Assembly: GCA_049423145.1 (NCBI GenBank)
Contig: JBMSQF010000007.1
Span: 1 to 56,311, forward strand
Direction: 5' to 3'
DNA: 56,311 nt
Source of the DNA: RFTU01 sp049423145
Lineage (GTDB): Bacteria > Pseudomonadota > Gammaproteobacteria > Burkholderiales > Burkholderiaceae_C
Shown here: in pieces, positions 33,582 through 42,113 of the stretch
Layout: each line of letters opens with the position of its first letter
How positions within the stretch are numbered: position 1 is the first letter of the stretch
The notes under the pieces: model-generated
Told to the model about the DNA's origin: nothing
Seen by the model: only the letters and a program-made list of their open reading frames with translations
The model's database searches: none
Position numbers and translations under genes: made by a program

Positions 33582-34706
33582 ATGATCACCCTGGGCCTGA
33601 TGTCCGGTACCTCCTTGGACGGTGTCGACGGCGTCCTGGTCCGTTGGCAGGCGGGTTCCCGCGCCTTCGAGTGCTTGGCCCGGGGCCACCGCGCCTATGA
33701 CCCGACTCTGCGGGCGGCCCTGCTGGCCTTGAATGCCAGCGGGCCCGATGAATTGCACCGTGCAGCGCTTGCGGCCAATCGACTGAGCGTGGAAGCCGCC
33801 GCCGTGGTGACCGACATCTTGGCCCGGACGGCCATGTCGGCATCCGACATCTCGGCGATCGGCCTGCACGGGCAGACGGTTCGTCACCGCCCGGGCGAAT
33901 TCGACCAGCGGGGCTACACCCTGCAGCTGCACAACGCGAGCCTTCTGGCCGAGTTGACCGGGATTGATGTGGTCTGCGATTTCCGCAGCCGGGATGTGGC
34001 CGCCGGGGGACAGGGTGCACCGCTGGTCCCGGCTTTCCATGCCGGCGTCTTCCAAAACGCCCACCAGGACGTGGCGGTGCTCAACTTGGGTGGCATCGCC
34101 AACCTCACCCTGGTGCATGCCGACGGCCGCATCGGCGGCTTGGATTGCGGGCCGGCCAATGTGCTGATGGACGCTTGGGCCCTGGAGCATCTGGGTGCCG
34201 CCTTTGACGCCGAGGGGGCCTGGGCCGCAAGCGGCTCGGTGGATGAGGCCCTGCTGAGCCGGTGGCAGACCGAGCCCTTCTTCGGCAAGCCCAGCCCGAA
34301 GAGCACGGGGCGTGACCTGTTCAATCGCAACTGGATGATGGCGCCCGGAATCGAGGGCGCCAGGCCCGCCGATGTGCAGGCCACACTGGCCGAACTGACC
34401 GCCTGGGCGGTGAGCGTTCATTTGGCGCGGGCGATGCCGACGGTGGAGCGGCTGTGGGTGTGCGGCGGTGGCGCCTTCAACACCCACCTGCGGGGCCGCA
34501 TCGCCGCTCGCGTGGCGCATGATCTGGGCCGTGCGGTGGCCGTTTCATCGACGGCCGAGGCGGGGATTGCCCCCATGGATGTGGAAGCAGCCGCCTTTGC
34601 ATGGCTGGCGCGGCGGTTTCTCTTGAGAGAGCCCGGCAACCAAGTGGGCGCTACCGGCGCCCGAGGCCCCCGTGTCTTGGGTGCGCTGTATCCGGGCGGG
34701 CGCTGA
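33582..34706 (+). CDS. anmK: Anhydro-N-acetylmuramic acid kinase
   Basis: AnmK phosphorylates and opens 1,6-anhydro-MurNAc, returning peptidoglycan sugars to metabolism. The 374-residue protein starts MITLGLMSGTSLDGVDGVLV, the family signature and ATP-binding segment. It continues with GLHGQTVRHRPG, VVCDFRSRDVAAGGQGAPLVPAFH, NLGGIANLT and VCGGGAFNTHLRGRI, all standard AnmK motifs. Its neighbour upstream is an M23 peptidase; nagZ, another recycling gene, is at 49127-50209 in this window. It converges with erpA (20 bp between). Confidence 0.97.
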   Translation: MITLGLMSGTSLDGVDGVLVRWQAGSRAFECLARGHRAYDPTLRAALLALNASGPDELHRAALAANRLSVEAAAVVTDILARTAMSASDISAIGLHGQTVRHRPGEFDQRGYTLQLHNASLLAELTGIDVVCDFRSRDVAAGGQGAPLVPAFHAGVFQNAHQDVAVLNLGGIANLTLVHADGRIGGLDCGPANVLMDAWALEHLGAAFDAEGAWAASGSVDEALLSRWQTEPFFGKPSPKSTGRDLFNRNWMMAPGIEGARPADVQATLAELTAWAVSVHLARAMPTVERLWVCGGGAFNTHLRGRIAARVAHDLGRAVAVSSTAEAGIAPMDVEAAAFAWLARRFLLREPGNQVGATGARGPRVLGALYPGGR

Positions 34707-34726
34707 AGGCGGTCCGCCAGAGGCGT

Positions 34727-35101
34727 TTAGACGGAGAAGGACGACCCACAGCCACAGGTGGTGGTGGCGTTGGGGTTCTTGATCACGAACTGCGCGCCCT
34801 GGAGGTCTTCCTTGTAGTCGATCTCCGCGCCGACCAGGTACTGCAGGCTCATGGCGTCGATCAGCAGGGTCACGCCATTCTTCTGCATCTGCGTATCGTC
34901 CTCGTTGACGACCTCATCGAAGGTGAAGCCGTACTGGAAACCCGAGCAGCCCCCACCCTGCACGAACACGCGCAGCTTCAGGTCGGGATTGCCTTCTTCG
35001 GCCACCAGGTCGGCCACCTTGGCCGCTGCGCTGTCGGTGAAGACCAGGGGCGCGGGCATGCCATCGGTGGTGAGGCTGACTTGTTCGACTGCAGCATTCA
35101 T
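34727..35101 (-). CDS. erpA: Iron-sulfur cluster insertion protein ErpA
   Basis: ErpA is an A-type carrier that delivers Fe-S clusters to apoproteins. The 124-residue protein has the three conserved cysteines in GGGCSGFQYGF and TTCGCGSSF at the C-terminus, and LRVFVQGGGCSG fits ErpA. ATG 35101 is chosen because GGAGG lies 9 nt upstream. It lies downstream of rpsI on the same strand but is separated from it by a terminator and has its own -10-like box. Confidence 0.95.
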   Translation of the reverse strand: MNAAVEQVSLTTDGMPAPLVFTDSAAAKVADLVAEEGNPDLKLRVFVQGGGCSGFQYGFTFDEVVNEDDTQMQKNGVTLLIDAMSLQYLVGAEIDYKEDLQGAQFVIKNPNATTTCGCGSSFSV

Positions 35102-35127
35102 CGCTAAATCCTCCAGATTTGCTCGGA

Positions 35128-35133
35128 TTATGA
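35128..35133 (-). promoter_or_regulatory. -10-like element of the erpA promoter
   Basis: On the minus strand CATAAT (35133 to 35128) lies 27 bp before the erpA start, giving a predicted leader of about 20 nt that includes the GGAGG site. No good -35 is visible, so this rests on the -10 and position. Confidence 0.4.
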
Positions 35134-35202
35134 CTGTTTGGCGCCACCGGTGTGGAACACCTTGGGTCAACAGGGCTGTTGGCAGCCCCGCCGCCAGGGC
35201 AA

Positions 35203-35239
35203 GAAAAAACCACCGGCGGGCCCAAGCCCTGGCGGTGGT
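35203..35239 (-). terminator. Intrinsic terminator behind rplM-rpsI
   Basis: On the minus strand ACCACCG (35239 to 35233) pairs with CGGTGGT (35215 to 35209), with further inner G-C pairs, followed by TTTTTTCTT. It lies about 60 bp after the rpsI stop codon and ends the ribosomal protein unit before erpA. Confidence 0.85.
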
Positions 35240-35299
35240 CGGGGGTTCCTCGGAACCGTCGCGACCCCGCAGGGCCGGACGGACCGGGCAGCCGAAGGA

Positions 35300-35692
35300 T
35301 CAGCGCTTGCTGAACTGCTTGCGGCGACGGGCGCCGTGCAGGCCAACCTTCTTGCGCTCCACCTCGCGGGCGTCGCGGGTGACGAAGCCGGCGCGGCTGA
35401 GTTCGGGCTTCAGGGCCGCGTCGTAATCGATCAGCGCGCGGGTGACGCCGTGGCGCACCGCACCGGCCTGGCCGCTTTCGCCGCCACCGTGCACATTGAC
35501 CTTGATGTCGAAGGCCTCGGCGTTGTTCGTCAGGAGCAGGGGCTGCTTGACGATCATGATCGAGGTCTGACGACCGAAGTACTCCTCAACGGGCTTGCCG
35601 TTGACGGTGATTTGGCCAGTGCCCTTCTTGATGAAGACGCGGGCCACCGAGCTCTTGCGGCGGCCGGTACCGTAGTTCCAATTTCCGATCAT
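35300..35692 (-). CDS. rpsI: 30S ribosomal protein S9
   Basis: S9 sits in the head of the small ribosomal subunit, its C-terminal tail reaching the P-site tRNA. The 130-residue protein has NWNYGTGRRKSSVARVFIK, GTGQITVNGKPVEEYF and ends with the conserved basic tail KKVGLHGARRRKQFSKR. It follows rplM by 9 bp, the near-universal order. Confidence 0.98.
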   Translation of the reverse strand: MIGNWNYGTGRRKSSVARVFIKKGTGQITVNGKPVEEYFGRQTSIMIVKQPLLLTNNAEAFDIKVNVHGGGESGQAGAVRHGVTRALIDYDAALKPELSRAGFVTRDAREVERKKVGLHGARRRKQFSKR

Positions 35693-35701
35693 GGCCGCTC
35701 C

Positions 35702-36130
35702 TTAGATGCTCAGCGTTTTGGGTTGCTGGGCGGTGTGCGGATGCTCGGCACCGGCGTACACCTTCAGCTTCTTGACCATCGCGTAGCCCAGGGGACCCTT
35801 GGGCAGCATGCCCTTGACGGCCTTCTCCAAGGCGCGGCCCGGGTGCTTGGCCTGCATGTCCTTGAACTTCGTGGCGTAGATGCCGCCAGGAAAGCCCGAG
35901 TGCCGGTAGTACACCTTGTCTTCGGCCTTGTTGCCGGTGACGCGGAGCTTGTCGGCATTGACGACGATGATGAAATCACCGGTGTCGACGTGAGGCGTGT
36001 AGATGGCCTTGTGCTTGCCGCGCAAACGGAGTGCCACTTCGCTGGCAACACGTCCGAGCACCTTGTCGGTGGCGTCAATCACATACCACTCGTGCTTCAC
36101 TTCGGCCGGCTTGGCGCTGAAGGTCTTCAT
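35702..36130 (-). CDS. rplM: 50S ribosomal protein L13
   Basis: L13 is an early-assembling protein of the large ribosomal subunit. The 142-residue protein has HEWYVIDATDKVLGRVASEVA, GKHKAIYTPHVDTGDFIIVVNADKL and the YAGAEHPHTAQQPK C-terminus. It is the first gene of the rplM-rpsI pair. In Escherichia coli L13 represses this operon by binding its own leader; the leader here is long enough (about 195 nt) for a similar control. Confidence 0.98.
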   Translation of the reverse strand: MKTFSAKPAEVKHEWYVIDATDKVLGRVASEVALRLRGKHKAIYTPHVDTGDFIIVVNADKLRVTGNKAEDKVYYRHSGFPGGIYATKFKDMQAKHPGRALEKAVKGMLPKGPLGYAMVKKLKVYAGAEHPHTAQQPKTLSI

Positions 36131-36332
36131 GAGAGTCTTTCTGGTAAACGGCAGCTGTTGGCGCGCGGTGGGCCCTGTTTCGGCCCTGTTCCCGCCCTGG
36201 ATCGCCTTGGTTTGGCGCCCGTTCCGTTCTGTTTTCACCCGCCATCGGTGCCGATTCTGCTGTTCGGCCTCTCAAGGGGTGATCCGGCATCGCGCGCAAA
36301 GCCATTCCCCGCTGCCAACGGGAAAGCCCGCC

Positions 36333-36338
36333 AGTATA
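36333..36338 (-). promoter_or_regulatory. -10 element of the rplM promoter
   Basis: On the minus strand TATACT (36338 to 36333) is a strong -10, with a weak TTCAAG 17 bp upstream. The transcript would start near 36326, giving a leader of about 195 nt before the rplM start codon. Confidence 0.5.
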
Positions 36339-36407
36339 GCGCAAGCCGGTGTTCCTTGAAACACGGTCCGGCGCCAGCGGAAGGACAGCCGCCCCGTACC
36401 ATGCGCA

Positions 36408-37433
36408 ATGGCTTCCACATCGACTGCGGCCTACGCCGCGCTCCAACCCCAGGAGGTGCTTGCCGCGCTGGACGCGGTGGGCCTGCAGGGCGACGGGCGG
36501 CTCCTGCAGCTGAACTCCTACGAAAACCGCGTCTACCAGGTCTTCCTGGAGTCGGGCGAGGCCGTGGTGGTGAAGTTCTACCGGCCGGGGCGCTGGTCGG
36601 ATGCCCAGATCCTCGAAGAACACGGTTTCGCACGCGAACTGCTCGAGGCCGAGGTGCCCGTGGTGGCGCCGATTGCCCTGCAGGCCCAGGCGGACACCGC
36701 AGCCGTGGCGGTGCAGGGCCCCTTCAGCACCCTGGCCACATGGTCCCACGAAGGCCACGCCTGGCGCTTTGCCGTCAGCCCGCGCAAGGCAGGGCGCGCG
36801 CCGGAAATCGATGACCCGGACACGCTGCGCTGGATCGGCCGATTCGTGGCGCGGCTGCACGATGTGGGTGCCCGACAAGCCTTCGCCCATCGCCGAAACC
36901 TGGATGTGCACACGATCGGCGAGACCAGCCAGCGCTGGCTGATCGACCAGGGCTGTGTGACCCCGGCCGAGCAGGCGGCATGGGAAGACGCCTCATCCCG
37001 AGCCCTGGCGTTGGCCGCGCGGGCCTTCGACCGTTGGCAGCAGCACAACCAGCCCAGCCGCCTTCGACTGCATGGTGATGCCCACCCGGGCAACATCCTG
37101 TGGCGTGAAGAAGGGCCGCATGTGGTGGACCTGGACGATGCCTGCAACGGCCCGGCGATTCAAGACCTGTGGATGCTGTTGCCCGGTGACGAGGCCGGGC
37201 AGGCACACACGCTGCGCTGCCTGCTGGAAGGCTATGAGACGGTGCGCGACTTCGACGATGCCCAACGGTCGCTGATCGAGCCCTTGCGGACCCTGCGGAT
37301 GATCCAGCACAGCGCCTGGATCGCCCAACGCTGGGAAGACCCGGCATTCCCCCGTGCCTTTCCGCACTTTGGGACGGCGGCTTACTGGAGTGAGCAGACA
37401 ACGCAGTTGCGGGAGCAGCTCTTGGCGGTTTAG
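36408..37433 (+). CDS. srkA: Stress response kinase A (SrkA/YihE-like)
   Basis: SrkA is a cytoplasmic Ser/Thr-type kinase of the aminoglycoside-phosphotransferase fold that limits stress-induced death in Escherichia coli. The 341-residue protein has LNSYENRVYQVFLESGEAVVVKFYRPGRWS, the catalytic LHGDAHPGNILW loop and VVDLDDACNGPAIQDLWMLL, the metal-binding region. The end (YWSEQTTQLREQL) matches YihE. It is divergent from rplM with a 277-bp gap and converges with an acyl-CoA synthetase gene 7 bp away. Confidence 0.94.
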   Translation: MASTSTAAYAALQPQEVLAALDAVGLQGDGRLLQLNSYENRVYQVFLESGEAVVVKFYRPGRWSDAQILEEHGFARELLEAEVPVVAPIALQAQADTAAVAVQGPFSTLATWSHEGHAWRFAVSPRKAGRAPEIDDPDTLRWIGRFVARLHDVGARQAFAHRRNLDVHTIGETSQRWLIDQGCVTPAEQAAWEDASSRALALAARAFDRWQQHNQPSRLRLHGDAHPGNILWREEGPHVVDLDDACNGPAIQDLWMLLPGDEAGQAHTLRCLLEGYETVRDFDDAQRSLIEPLRTLRMIQHSAWIAQRWEDPAFPRAFPHFGTAAYWSEQTTQLREQLLAV

Positions 37434-37440
37434 GCGCCTT

Positions 37441-39075
37441 TCAAGCCGTCGGCAACACGTAGTCCTTGAACTGCTCCCGCAGCTTGTTCTTCTGCATCTT
37501 GCCCGTCGCGCCCAAGGGAATCGCGTCCACGAACACCACATCGTCCGGCGTCCACCACTTCGCGATCTTGCCCTCGTAGAAGGCGATCAGTTCCTCGCGA
37601 CCCACCTCGGCTCCCGGCTTTTTCACCACCACCAGCAGCGGCCGCTCGTCCCACTTCGGGTGCTTGGCCGCGATACAGGCCGCCATGGCCACTGCCGGGT
37701 GCGCCATCGCGATGTTCTCCAGGTCGATCGATCCGATCCACTCGCCACCGCTCTTGATCACGTCCTTGGTGCGGTCCGTGATCAGCATATAGCCCTCGGC
37801 GTCGATCTTGGCCACGTCCCCGGTGGGGAACCAGCCGTCACGCAGCACCTCGCCGCCCTCACCCTTGAAGTACTGCCGCAGGATCCAGGGCCCGCGCACC
37901 AACAGATCACCGCTCTTGTCGGTGCCAAAGGGAATCTCGCGGCCGTCCTCGTCCACCACCTTCATGTCCACGCCGAAGATCGCGCGTCCCTGGCGGTTCA
38001 TCACGGCGTAGCGCTCTTCCTGATCCAAACCCAAGTGACGCGACTTGAATGTGGAGGCGGTCCCCAAGGGGCTCATTTCGGTCATGCCCCAGGCGTGGAT
38101 CACGTCCACGCCGTACTGCTCCTTGAAGGTCCGGATCATCGCCGGCGGGCAGGCCGAACCACCGATCACCGTGCGGCGCATCGTGCTGAACTTCAGCTGG
38201 TTCGCACCCGTGTGGCCCAACAGGGCTTGCCACACCGTGGGCACACCGGCCGACAGCGTCACCTGCTCGCTCTCGAAAAGCTCATAGAGCGACTTTCCAT
38301 CCAAGGCCCCACCGGGAAACACCATCTTGGCCCCCGTCATGCAGGCCACATAGGGCAGGCCCCAAGCGTTCACATGGAACATGGGCACGACCGGCAGGAT
38401 GACATCACGGGCCGAGCAGTTCAGGGCGTCGGGCAAGGCGGCCGCCATCGTGTGCAGCAGGGTGGAACGGTGGCTGTAGAGCACACCTTTCGGGTTGCCG
38501 GTGGTGCCACTGGTGTAGCACAGTGAAGAGGCGGTTTGCTCATCGAAGACGGGCCAGTCGAAGTGGTCGTCCGGCTGCGAGTCGATCAGGTCTTCATAGA
38601 CCAGCAGATTGGGAATGGACGCGGCACTCTCCGGCAGGTGCGCGCGGTCGGTCATCGCCACCCAGTGTTTGACCGTCTTGGTGCGCGGGGCCACGGCGGC
38701 GATCAGGGGCAGGAAGGTCAGATCAAAAAACAGTACCTGGTCTTCCGCATGGTCGGTAATCCAGACCACCTGGTCGGGGTGCAGGCGCGGGTTGACCGTG
38801 TGCAGCACCGAACCAATGCCCGAAACGGCAAAGTACAGCTCCATGTGGCGGTAGCCGTTCCAGGCCAGCGTGGCCACTCGCTGCGAGGGTTGGATGCCCA
38901 AGGCCTTCAGGGCGCGCGCCATGCGGCGCGAACGCGCGCCGAGGTCTCGGTAGGTGTAGCGGTGAATGTCACCTTCCACCCGCCGCGACACGATCGCTTG
39001 TTCGGGATGGTGGCGCTCTGCGTGCACCAGCAAAGAGGAGATGAGCAGGGGTTGCGATTGCATCAGTCCGAACAT
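37441..39075 (-). CDS. AMP-forming acyl-CoA synthetase (AlkK/DmdB-like)
   Basis: This is a 544-residue ANL ligase that activates a carboxylic acid, probably a medium-chain or short substituted fatty acid, as the CoA thioester. The P-loop YTSGTTGNPKGVLYSH is intact (about residues 180-195), followed by A5 HAWGMTEMSPLG, A7 GWFPTGDVAKID, the hinge TDRTKDVIKSGGEWI and the A10 lysine in LGATGKMQKNKLREQF. GMTEMSP and KSGGEWISS-type motifs fit the AlkK/DmdB group. ATG 39075 has AAGGAGA 8 nt upstream. It is distinct from the long-chain-type enzyme at 19650 and is not beside a transporter. Confidence 0.93.
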   Translation of the reverse strand: MFGLMQSQPLLISSLLVHAERHHPEQAIVSRRVEGDIHRYTYRDLGARSRRMARALKALGIQPSQRVATLAWNGYRHMELYFAVSGIGSVLHTVNPRLHPDQVVWITDHAEDQVLFFDLTFLPLIAAVAPRTKTVKHWVAMTDRAHLPESAASIPNLLVYEDLIDSQPDDHFDWPVFDEQTASSLCYTSGTTGNPKGVLYSHRSTLLHTMAAALPDALNCSARDVILPVVPMFHVNAWGLPYVACMTGAKMVFPGGALDGKSLYELFESEQVTLSAGVPTVWQALLGHTGANQLKFSTMRRTVIGGSACPPAMIRTFKEQYGVDVIHAWGMTEMSPLGTASTFKSRHLGLDQEERYAVMNRQGRAIFGVDMKVVDEDGREIPFGTDKSGDLLVRGPWILRQYFKGEGGEVLRDGWFPTGDVAKIDAEGYMLITDRTKDVIKSGGEWIGSIDLENIAMAHPAVAMAACIAAKHPKWDERPLLVVVKKPGAEVGREELIAFYEGKIAKWWTPDDVVFVDAIPLGATGKMQKNKLREQFKDYVLPTA

Positions 39076-39125
39076 GACAGGTCTCCTTGAGGGCTTGTGT
39101 TCTGATCGAAAAAGGGCCGGCTTCG

Positions 39126-40001
39126 TCACGCCACTGTCGGTGAGGCGGGCGTCGAGAGCGAAGCCATGGCCTGCCCCATGCGGATGGCCGCACCGGCGGA
39201 CCATGCACGGTTGAAGCACAGTCCGCCACCGAGGCGCGGCCACAGCATCACCACGGTGGAGCCGAGCAGGAATCGGCCCATCTCCGCACCCTGGTCCAGG
39301 GCGATGGCTTGGTCCGCGTAGCGCCATTCGCGCACCACGCCCACCCGCGGGGGGTTCACCACGCCGTGCCACACCGTGGCCATGCTGCCCACGATGGTGG
39401 CCCCCACCAGCACCAGCACGAAGGGCCCGTGGGCGGTGTCGAAGACACAAACCACGCGTTCGTTGCGCGCAAACAAGCCCGGTACACCCCGCGCCGTCGC
39501 GGGATTCACCGAATACAGGTCGCCGGGCACGTGGACCATCCGCTGCAGGCGGCCCGCACAGGGCATGTGGATGCGGTGGTAGTCGCGGGGGCTCAGGTAA
39601 AGCGTCGCGAAATCGCCATCCTGGAACTGCGCAGCCAGTGTGGCGTCGCCACCCACCAAGGCGCGCGTGCTGTAGCCGTGCCCTTTGGCCTGAAAGATCT
39701 GGTCGCCGCGGATCGGCCCGAACTGGCTGATGGCACCGTCCACTGGGCAAATCCATTCAGCGACGGCCATGGGGCGGGCATCCTCGCGCAGGGCCCGCGT
39801 GAAAAAGTCATTGAAGCTGGCGTAGGCCGCGATGTCGGGATTGGCCGCCTCGCTCATGTCCACGCCATAACGCCGCACGAACCAACGAATGGCCGCTGTG
39901 GTGGCAGCGCCGCCCTGCGAACGGGCCAGGGCGCCCATCATTTCGGTCAGGGCGCGTTGGGGCAGCACCTGCTGCAGCGCGACGAACAGGCGGTCCGACA
40001 T
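39126..40001 (-). CDS. psd: Phosphatidylserine decarboxylase proenzyme
   Basis: Psd makes phosphatidylethanolamine from phosphatidylserine at the inner membrane. The 291-residue proenzyme has the self-cleavage motif LGST at residues 246-249; cleavage before Ser248 would create the pyruvoyl group. Other conserved parts are FNDFFTRALREDARP, PVDGAISQFG, YLSPRDYHRIHMP and GATIVGSMATVW. ATG 40001 is chosen as the normal Psd start. It lies 19 bp behind the S49 protease gene on the same strand. Confidence 0.97.
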   Translation of the reverse strand: MSDRLFVALQQVLPQRALTEMMGALARSQGGAATTAAIRWFVRRYGVDMSEAANPDIAAYASFNDFFTRALREDARPMAVAEWICPVDGAISQFGPIRGDQIFQAKGHGYSTRALVGGDATLAAQFQDGDFATLYLSPRDYHRIHMPCAGRLQRMVHVPGDLYSVNPATARGVPGLFARNERVVCVFDTAHGPFVLVLVGATIVGSMATVWHGVVNPPRVGVVREWRYADQAIALDQGAEMGRFLLGSTVVMLWPRLGGGLCFNRAWSAGAAIRMGQAMASLSTPASPTVA

Positions 40002-40020
40002 GAATCGCAACCCTGGCGGC

Positions 40021-41082
40021 TCAGCGAGCCGGTGCAGCGCCCGAGCCGCCGACCACATTTGGGCGCGCCTCACCAGCCATGGCCCGGATGGCCTGCATCG
40101 CGCCCGCCCCCACCGAGGCACCGAAGCGCTTGGCCAGCCGCTCCGCCACGTTCTCGCGCGGGCTGTAGTCCACCACATCAGGCGCCTGGGCCTTGTCGCG
40201 CGCCACCGAGTCCAAACTGGCCATGCCATCGGCCAAGCCGATGCGAACGGCCTCTTCACCATTCCAGAAAAGCCCCGAGAAGGTGTCGGGTGTGGCCTTC
40301 AGGCGTTCACCCCGGCCTTCCTTGACCACCCCGATGAACTGCTGGTGGATCTGATTGATCAGCGCCTGTGCGTGTTCCCGCTCGCGAGCGGTTTGGGGGG
40401 TGTAGGGGTCCAGCATCCCCTTGTTCTCGCCCGCGGTGATCAAACGCCGCTCAATCCCCACTTTGCTCATCAGCTCGGAGAAGCCGAAGCCTTCCATCAA
40501 CACGCCGATCGAACCGACCAGGCTCGCCTTGTCGACATAGATCTCATCGGCCGCCACCGCGACGTAATAGGCCCCGGAAGCGCAAATTTCCTCCACCACC
40601 GCATACACCTTCTTTTGGTGCAGGTCCTTCAGGCGGCGGATCTCATCGTTGATCATGCCGGCCTGAACCGGAGAACCCCCAGGGCTGTTGATGCGGAGGA
40701 CCACCGCACGCGCGTTGGGATTGCCGAAGGCGTCGCGCAGCGCGGAAATCACCGCATCGGCGCTGGCCAGGCCCTCTTCGTGGATTTCCCCACGCAGATC
40801 GACCAGGGCGGTGTGCGGTCCAGCGGGCGCTGCGCTCAGCCCACGCGAAGGCGCCAGGATCCACACCAGGGCGATGGCCACGAGCAACCAAGCCAAACGG
40901 AAGAAGGAGCGCCAACGCCGCTCGGCGCGGCGGTCGCGGATGAGTTCATTGAGAATCCGCTCCATCGCTTCGGCGGTGGAGGGACCCGCTGGCATCGACG
41001 GTGCCACGGTCGCGCCCGACTGCACCGGCGCCGCAGGAGGCTCGTCCCGCAACGGGTTGTTCTGCAGCGGGTCGTTGTTCAT
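40021..41082 (-). CDS. S49 family signal peptide peptidase (SppA-like)
   Basis: This is a membrane-anchored serine protease of the SppA family that clears cleaved signal peptides or small membrane proteins. The 353-residue protein has a Pro/Ala-rich cytoplasmic N-terminus, one membrane segment at about residues 62-78 (LAWLLVAIALVWILAP) and the S49 domain. The likely catalytic serine is in CASGAYYVAVAADEIYVDK; VGSIGVLMEGFGF follows. RINSPGGSP is the usual oxyanion-region motif. Short SppA proteins form octamers. ATG 41082 overlaps the stop of the Rieske gene (ATGA), fixing the start. Confidence 0.94.
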   Translation of the reverse strand: MNNDPLQNNPLRDEPPAAPVQSGATVAPSMPAGPSTAEAMERILNELIRDRRAERRWRSFFRLAWLLVAIALVWILAPSRGLSAAPAGPHTALVDLRGEIHEEGLASADAVISALRDAFGNPNARAVVLRINSPGGSPVQAGMINDEIRRLKDLHQKKVYAVVEEICASGAYYVAVAADEIYVDKASLVGSIGVLMEGFGFSELMSKVGIERRLITAGENKGMLDPYTPQTAREREHAQALINQIHQQFIGVVKEGRGERLKATPDTFSGLFWNGEEAVRIGLADGMASLDSVARDKAQAPDVVDYSPRENVAERLAKRFGASVGAGAMQAIRAMAGEARPNVVGGSGAAPAR

Positions 41083-41447
41083 GTGAAGCTCAGCGGTTGG
41101 AATTCGGTTGAAGGATACCAAGCGACCCGTCCACCCTCTTCACCAATGGGAATCCTCACCAACTGTCCCCGCCCGCAAGGCCCACCGGCACAGCGCCCGT
41201 CCTGCGGGTGGTAGGCCGCACCATGAATGGAGCACAGGATGAAGGCCTTGTCCGCGTCCAGGAACTCACCGGGATTCCAGTCCATCTCGGTCGGGACATG
41301 GGCGCAGCGGTTGAGGTAGGCGACCACGCGCCCCTCAAACCGCAGCGCAAAGGCGCGCACCGGTTCACCGCGCCAGACCAGGTCGAAGGTCACCGCACGA
41401 CCGCGCTCGGCCAGCGCTTCGGAAGCACAGAGGTCGACCCGCTCCAC
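41079..41447 (-). CDS. Rieske [2Fe-2S] domain protein
   Basis: This 122-residue protein is a stand-alone Rieske domain. The ligand motifs are CAH (NRCAHVPTEMDW) and CSIHGAAYHPQDGRC, giving Cys-His plus Cys-His; a third CGRG motif lies nearby. Size and context suit a soluble ferredoxin-like electron carrier, not a subunit of an oxygenase, since no oxygenase gene is near. It starts with GTG 41447, 3 bp after the HAD gene stop, and overlaps the S49 protease start by ATGA. Its partner is unknown. Confidence 0.88.
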   Translation of the reverse strand: MERVDLCASEALAERGRAVTFDLVWRGEPVRAFALRFEGRVVAYLNRCAHVPTEMDWNPGEFLDADKAFILCSIHGAAYHPQDGRCAGGPCGRGQLVRIPIGEEGGRVAWYPSTEFQPLSFT

Positions 41448-41450
41448 GGC

Positions 41451-42113
41451 TCAAGCGTTTTCGCGCAGCCACCGGTGCAGCTCCGCGGTGGAATGCGCGA
41501 CAAAGAGGGGCTCGAAGGGTTCGAATGCCGCATGGTCATGCGCGCCGAAGCTCACGCCCACGCGGGCGGTGCCGGCATTGACCGCCAACTGAAGATCGTG
41601 CGTGGTGTCCCCGATCATGAGCGTCCGTTCGGCCCGTACCCCAAAGGCATCAATGAGTTCCAGCAGCATCCGGGGATGGGGCTTGGACGCGGTCTCGTCG
41701 GCGGTTCGGGTGCCATCGAACATCCCCACCAGGTCGGCATGCGCCAGGGCATCGTTCAAACCCTGCCGGCCTTTGCCCGTGGCCACACCCAGCCAGTGGT
41801 GCCGTGACTTGAGTTCCCGCAACATGTCCAGTGTGCCCTCGAAGAGACTGAGCTCATGTTGGCTGGCAATGTAGTGATGGCGGTACCGCTGTGCGAGCTC
41901 CCCGTAGCGCTGGGGCGGCAGATCGGGTACCGCATGCTCGAGCGCATCGCGCAAACCCAGGCCGATCACATAGGCGGCCCGCTCGGTCGAGGGCGCGGCA
42001 ACGCCCAGATCGACGCACGCATTCTGGATGCAGCGCACGATCAGAGCCGTGGAATCGAAGAGAGTACCGTCCCAGTCGAAGACGATCAGGTCGAACTGTT
42101 GGGGTCGTGTCAT
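41451..42113 (-). CDS. HAD family hydrolase (phosphoglycolate phosphatase-like)
   Basis: This is a 220-residue HAD-superfamily phosphatase. Motif I is VFDWDGTLFDST with the nucleophile Asp, motif II lies in GVATGKGRQGL, and motifs III/IV are SKPHPRML and MIGDTTHDLQLAVNAG. It resembles Gph and PpaX, so phosphoglycolate or pyrophosphate are possible substrates. ATG 42113 overlaps the stop of rluC (ATGA). Confidence 0.9.
   Translation of the reverse strand: MTRPQQFDLIVFDWDGTLFDSTALIVRCIQNACVDLGVAAPSTERAAYVIGLGLRDALEHAVPDLPPQRYGELAQRYRHHYIASQHELSLFEGTLDMLRELKSRHHWLGVATGKGRQGLNDALAHADLVGMFDGTRTADETASKPHPRMLLELIDAFGVRAERTLMIGDTTHDLQLAVNAGTARVGVSFGAHDHAAFEPFEPLFVAHSTAELHRWLRENA

Noticed and set aside
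35138..36814. 558-residue plus-strand frame across rpsI, rplM and into srkA
   Set aside because: It crosses the ribosomal protein terminator, two opposite-strand ribosomal genes and the start of srkA in another frame; it cannot be a gene.
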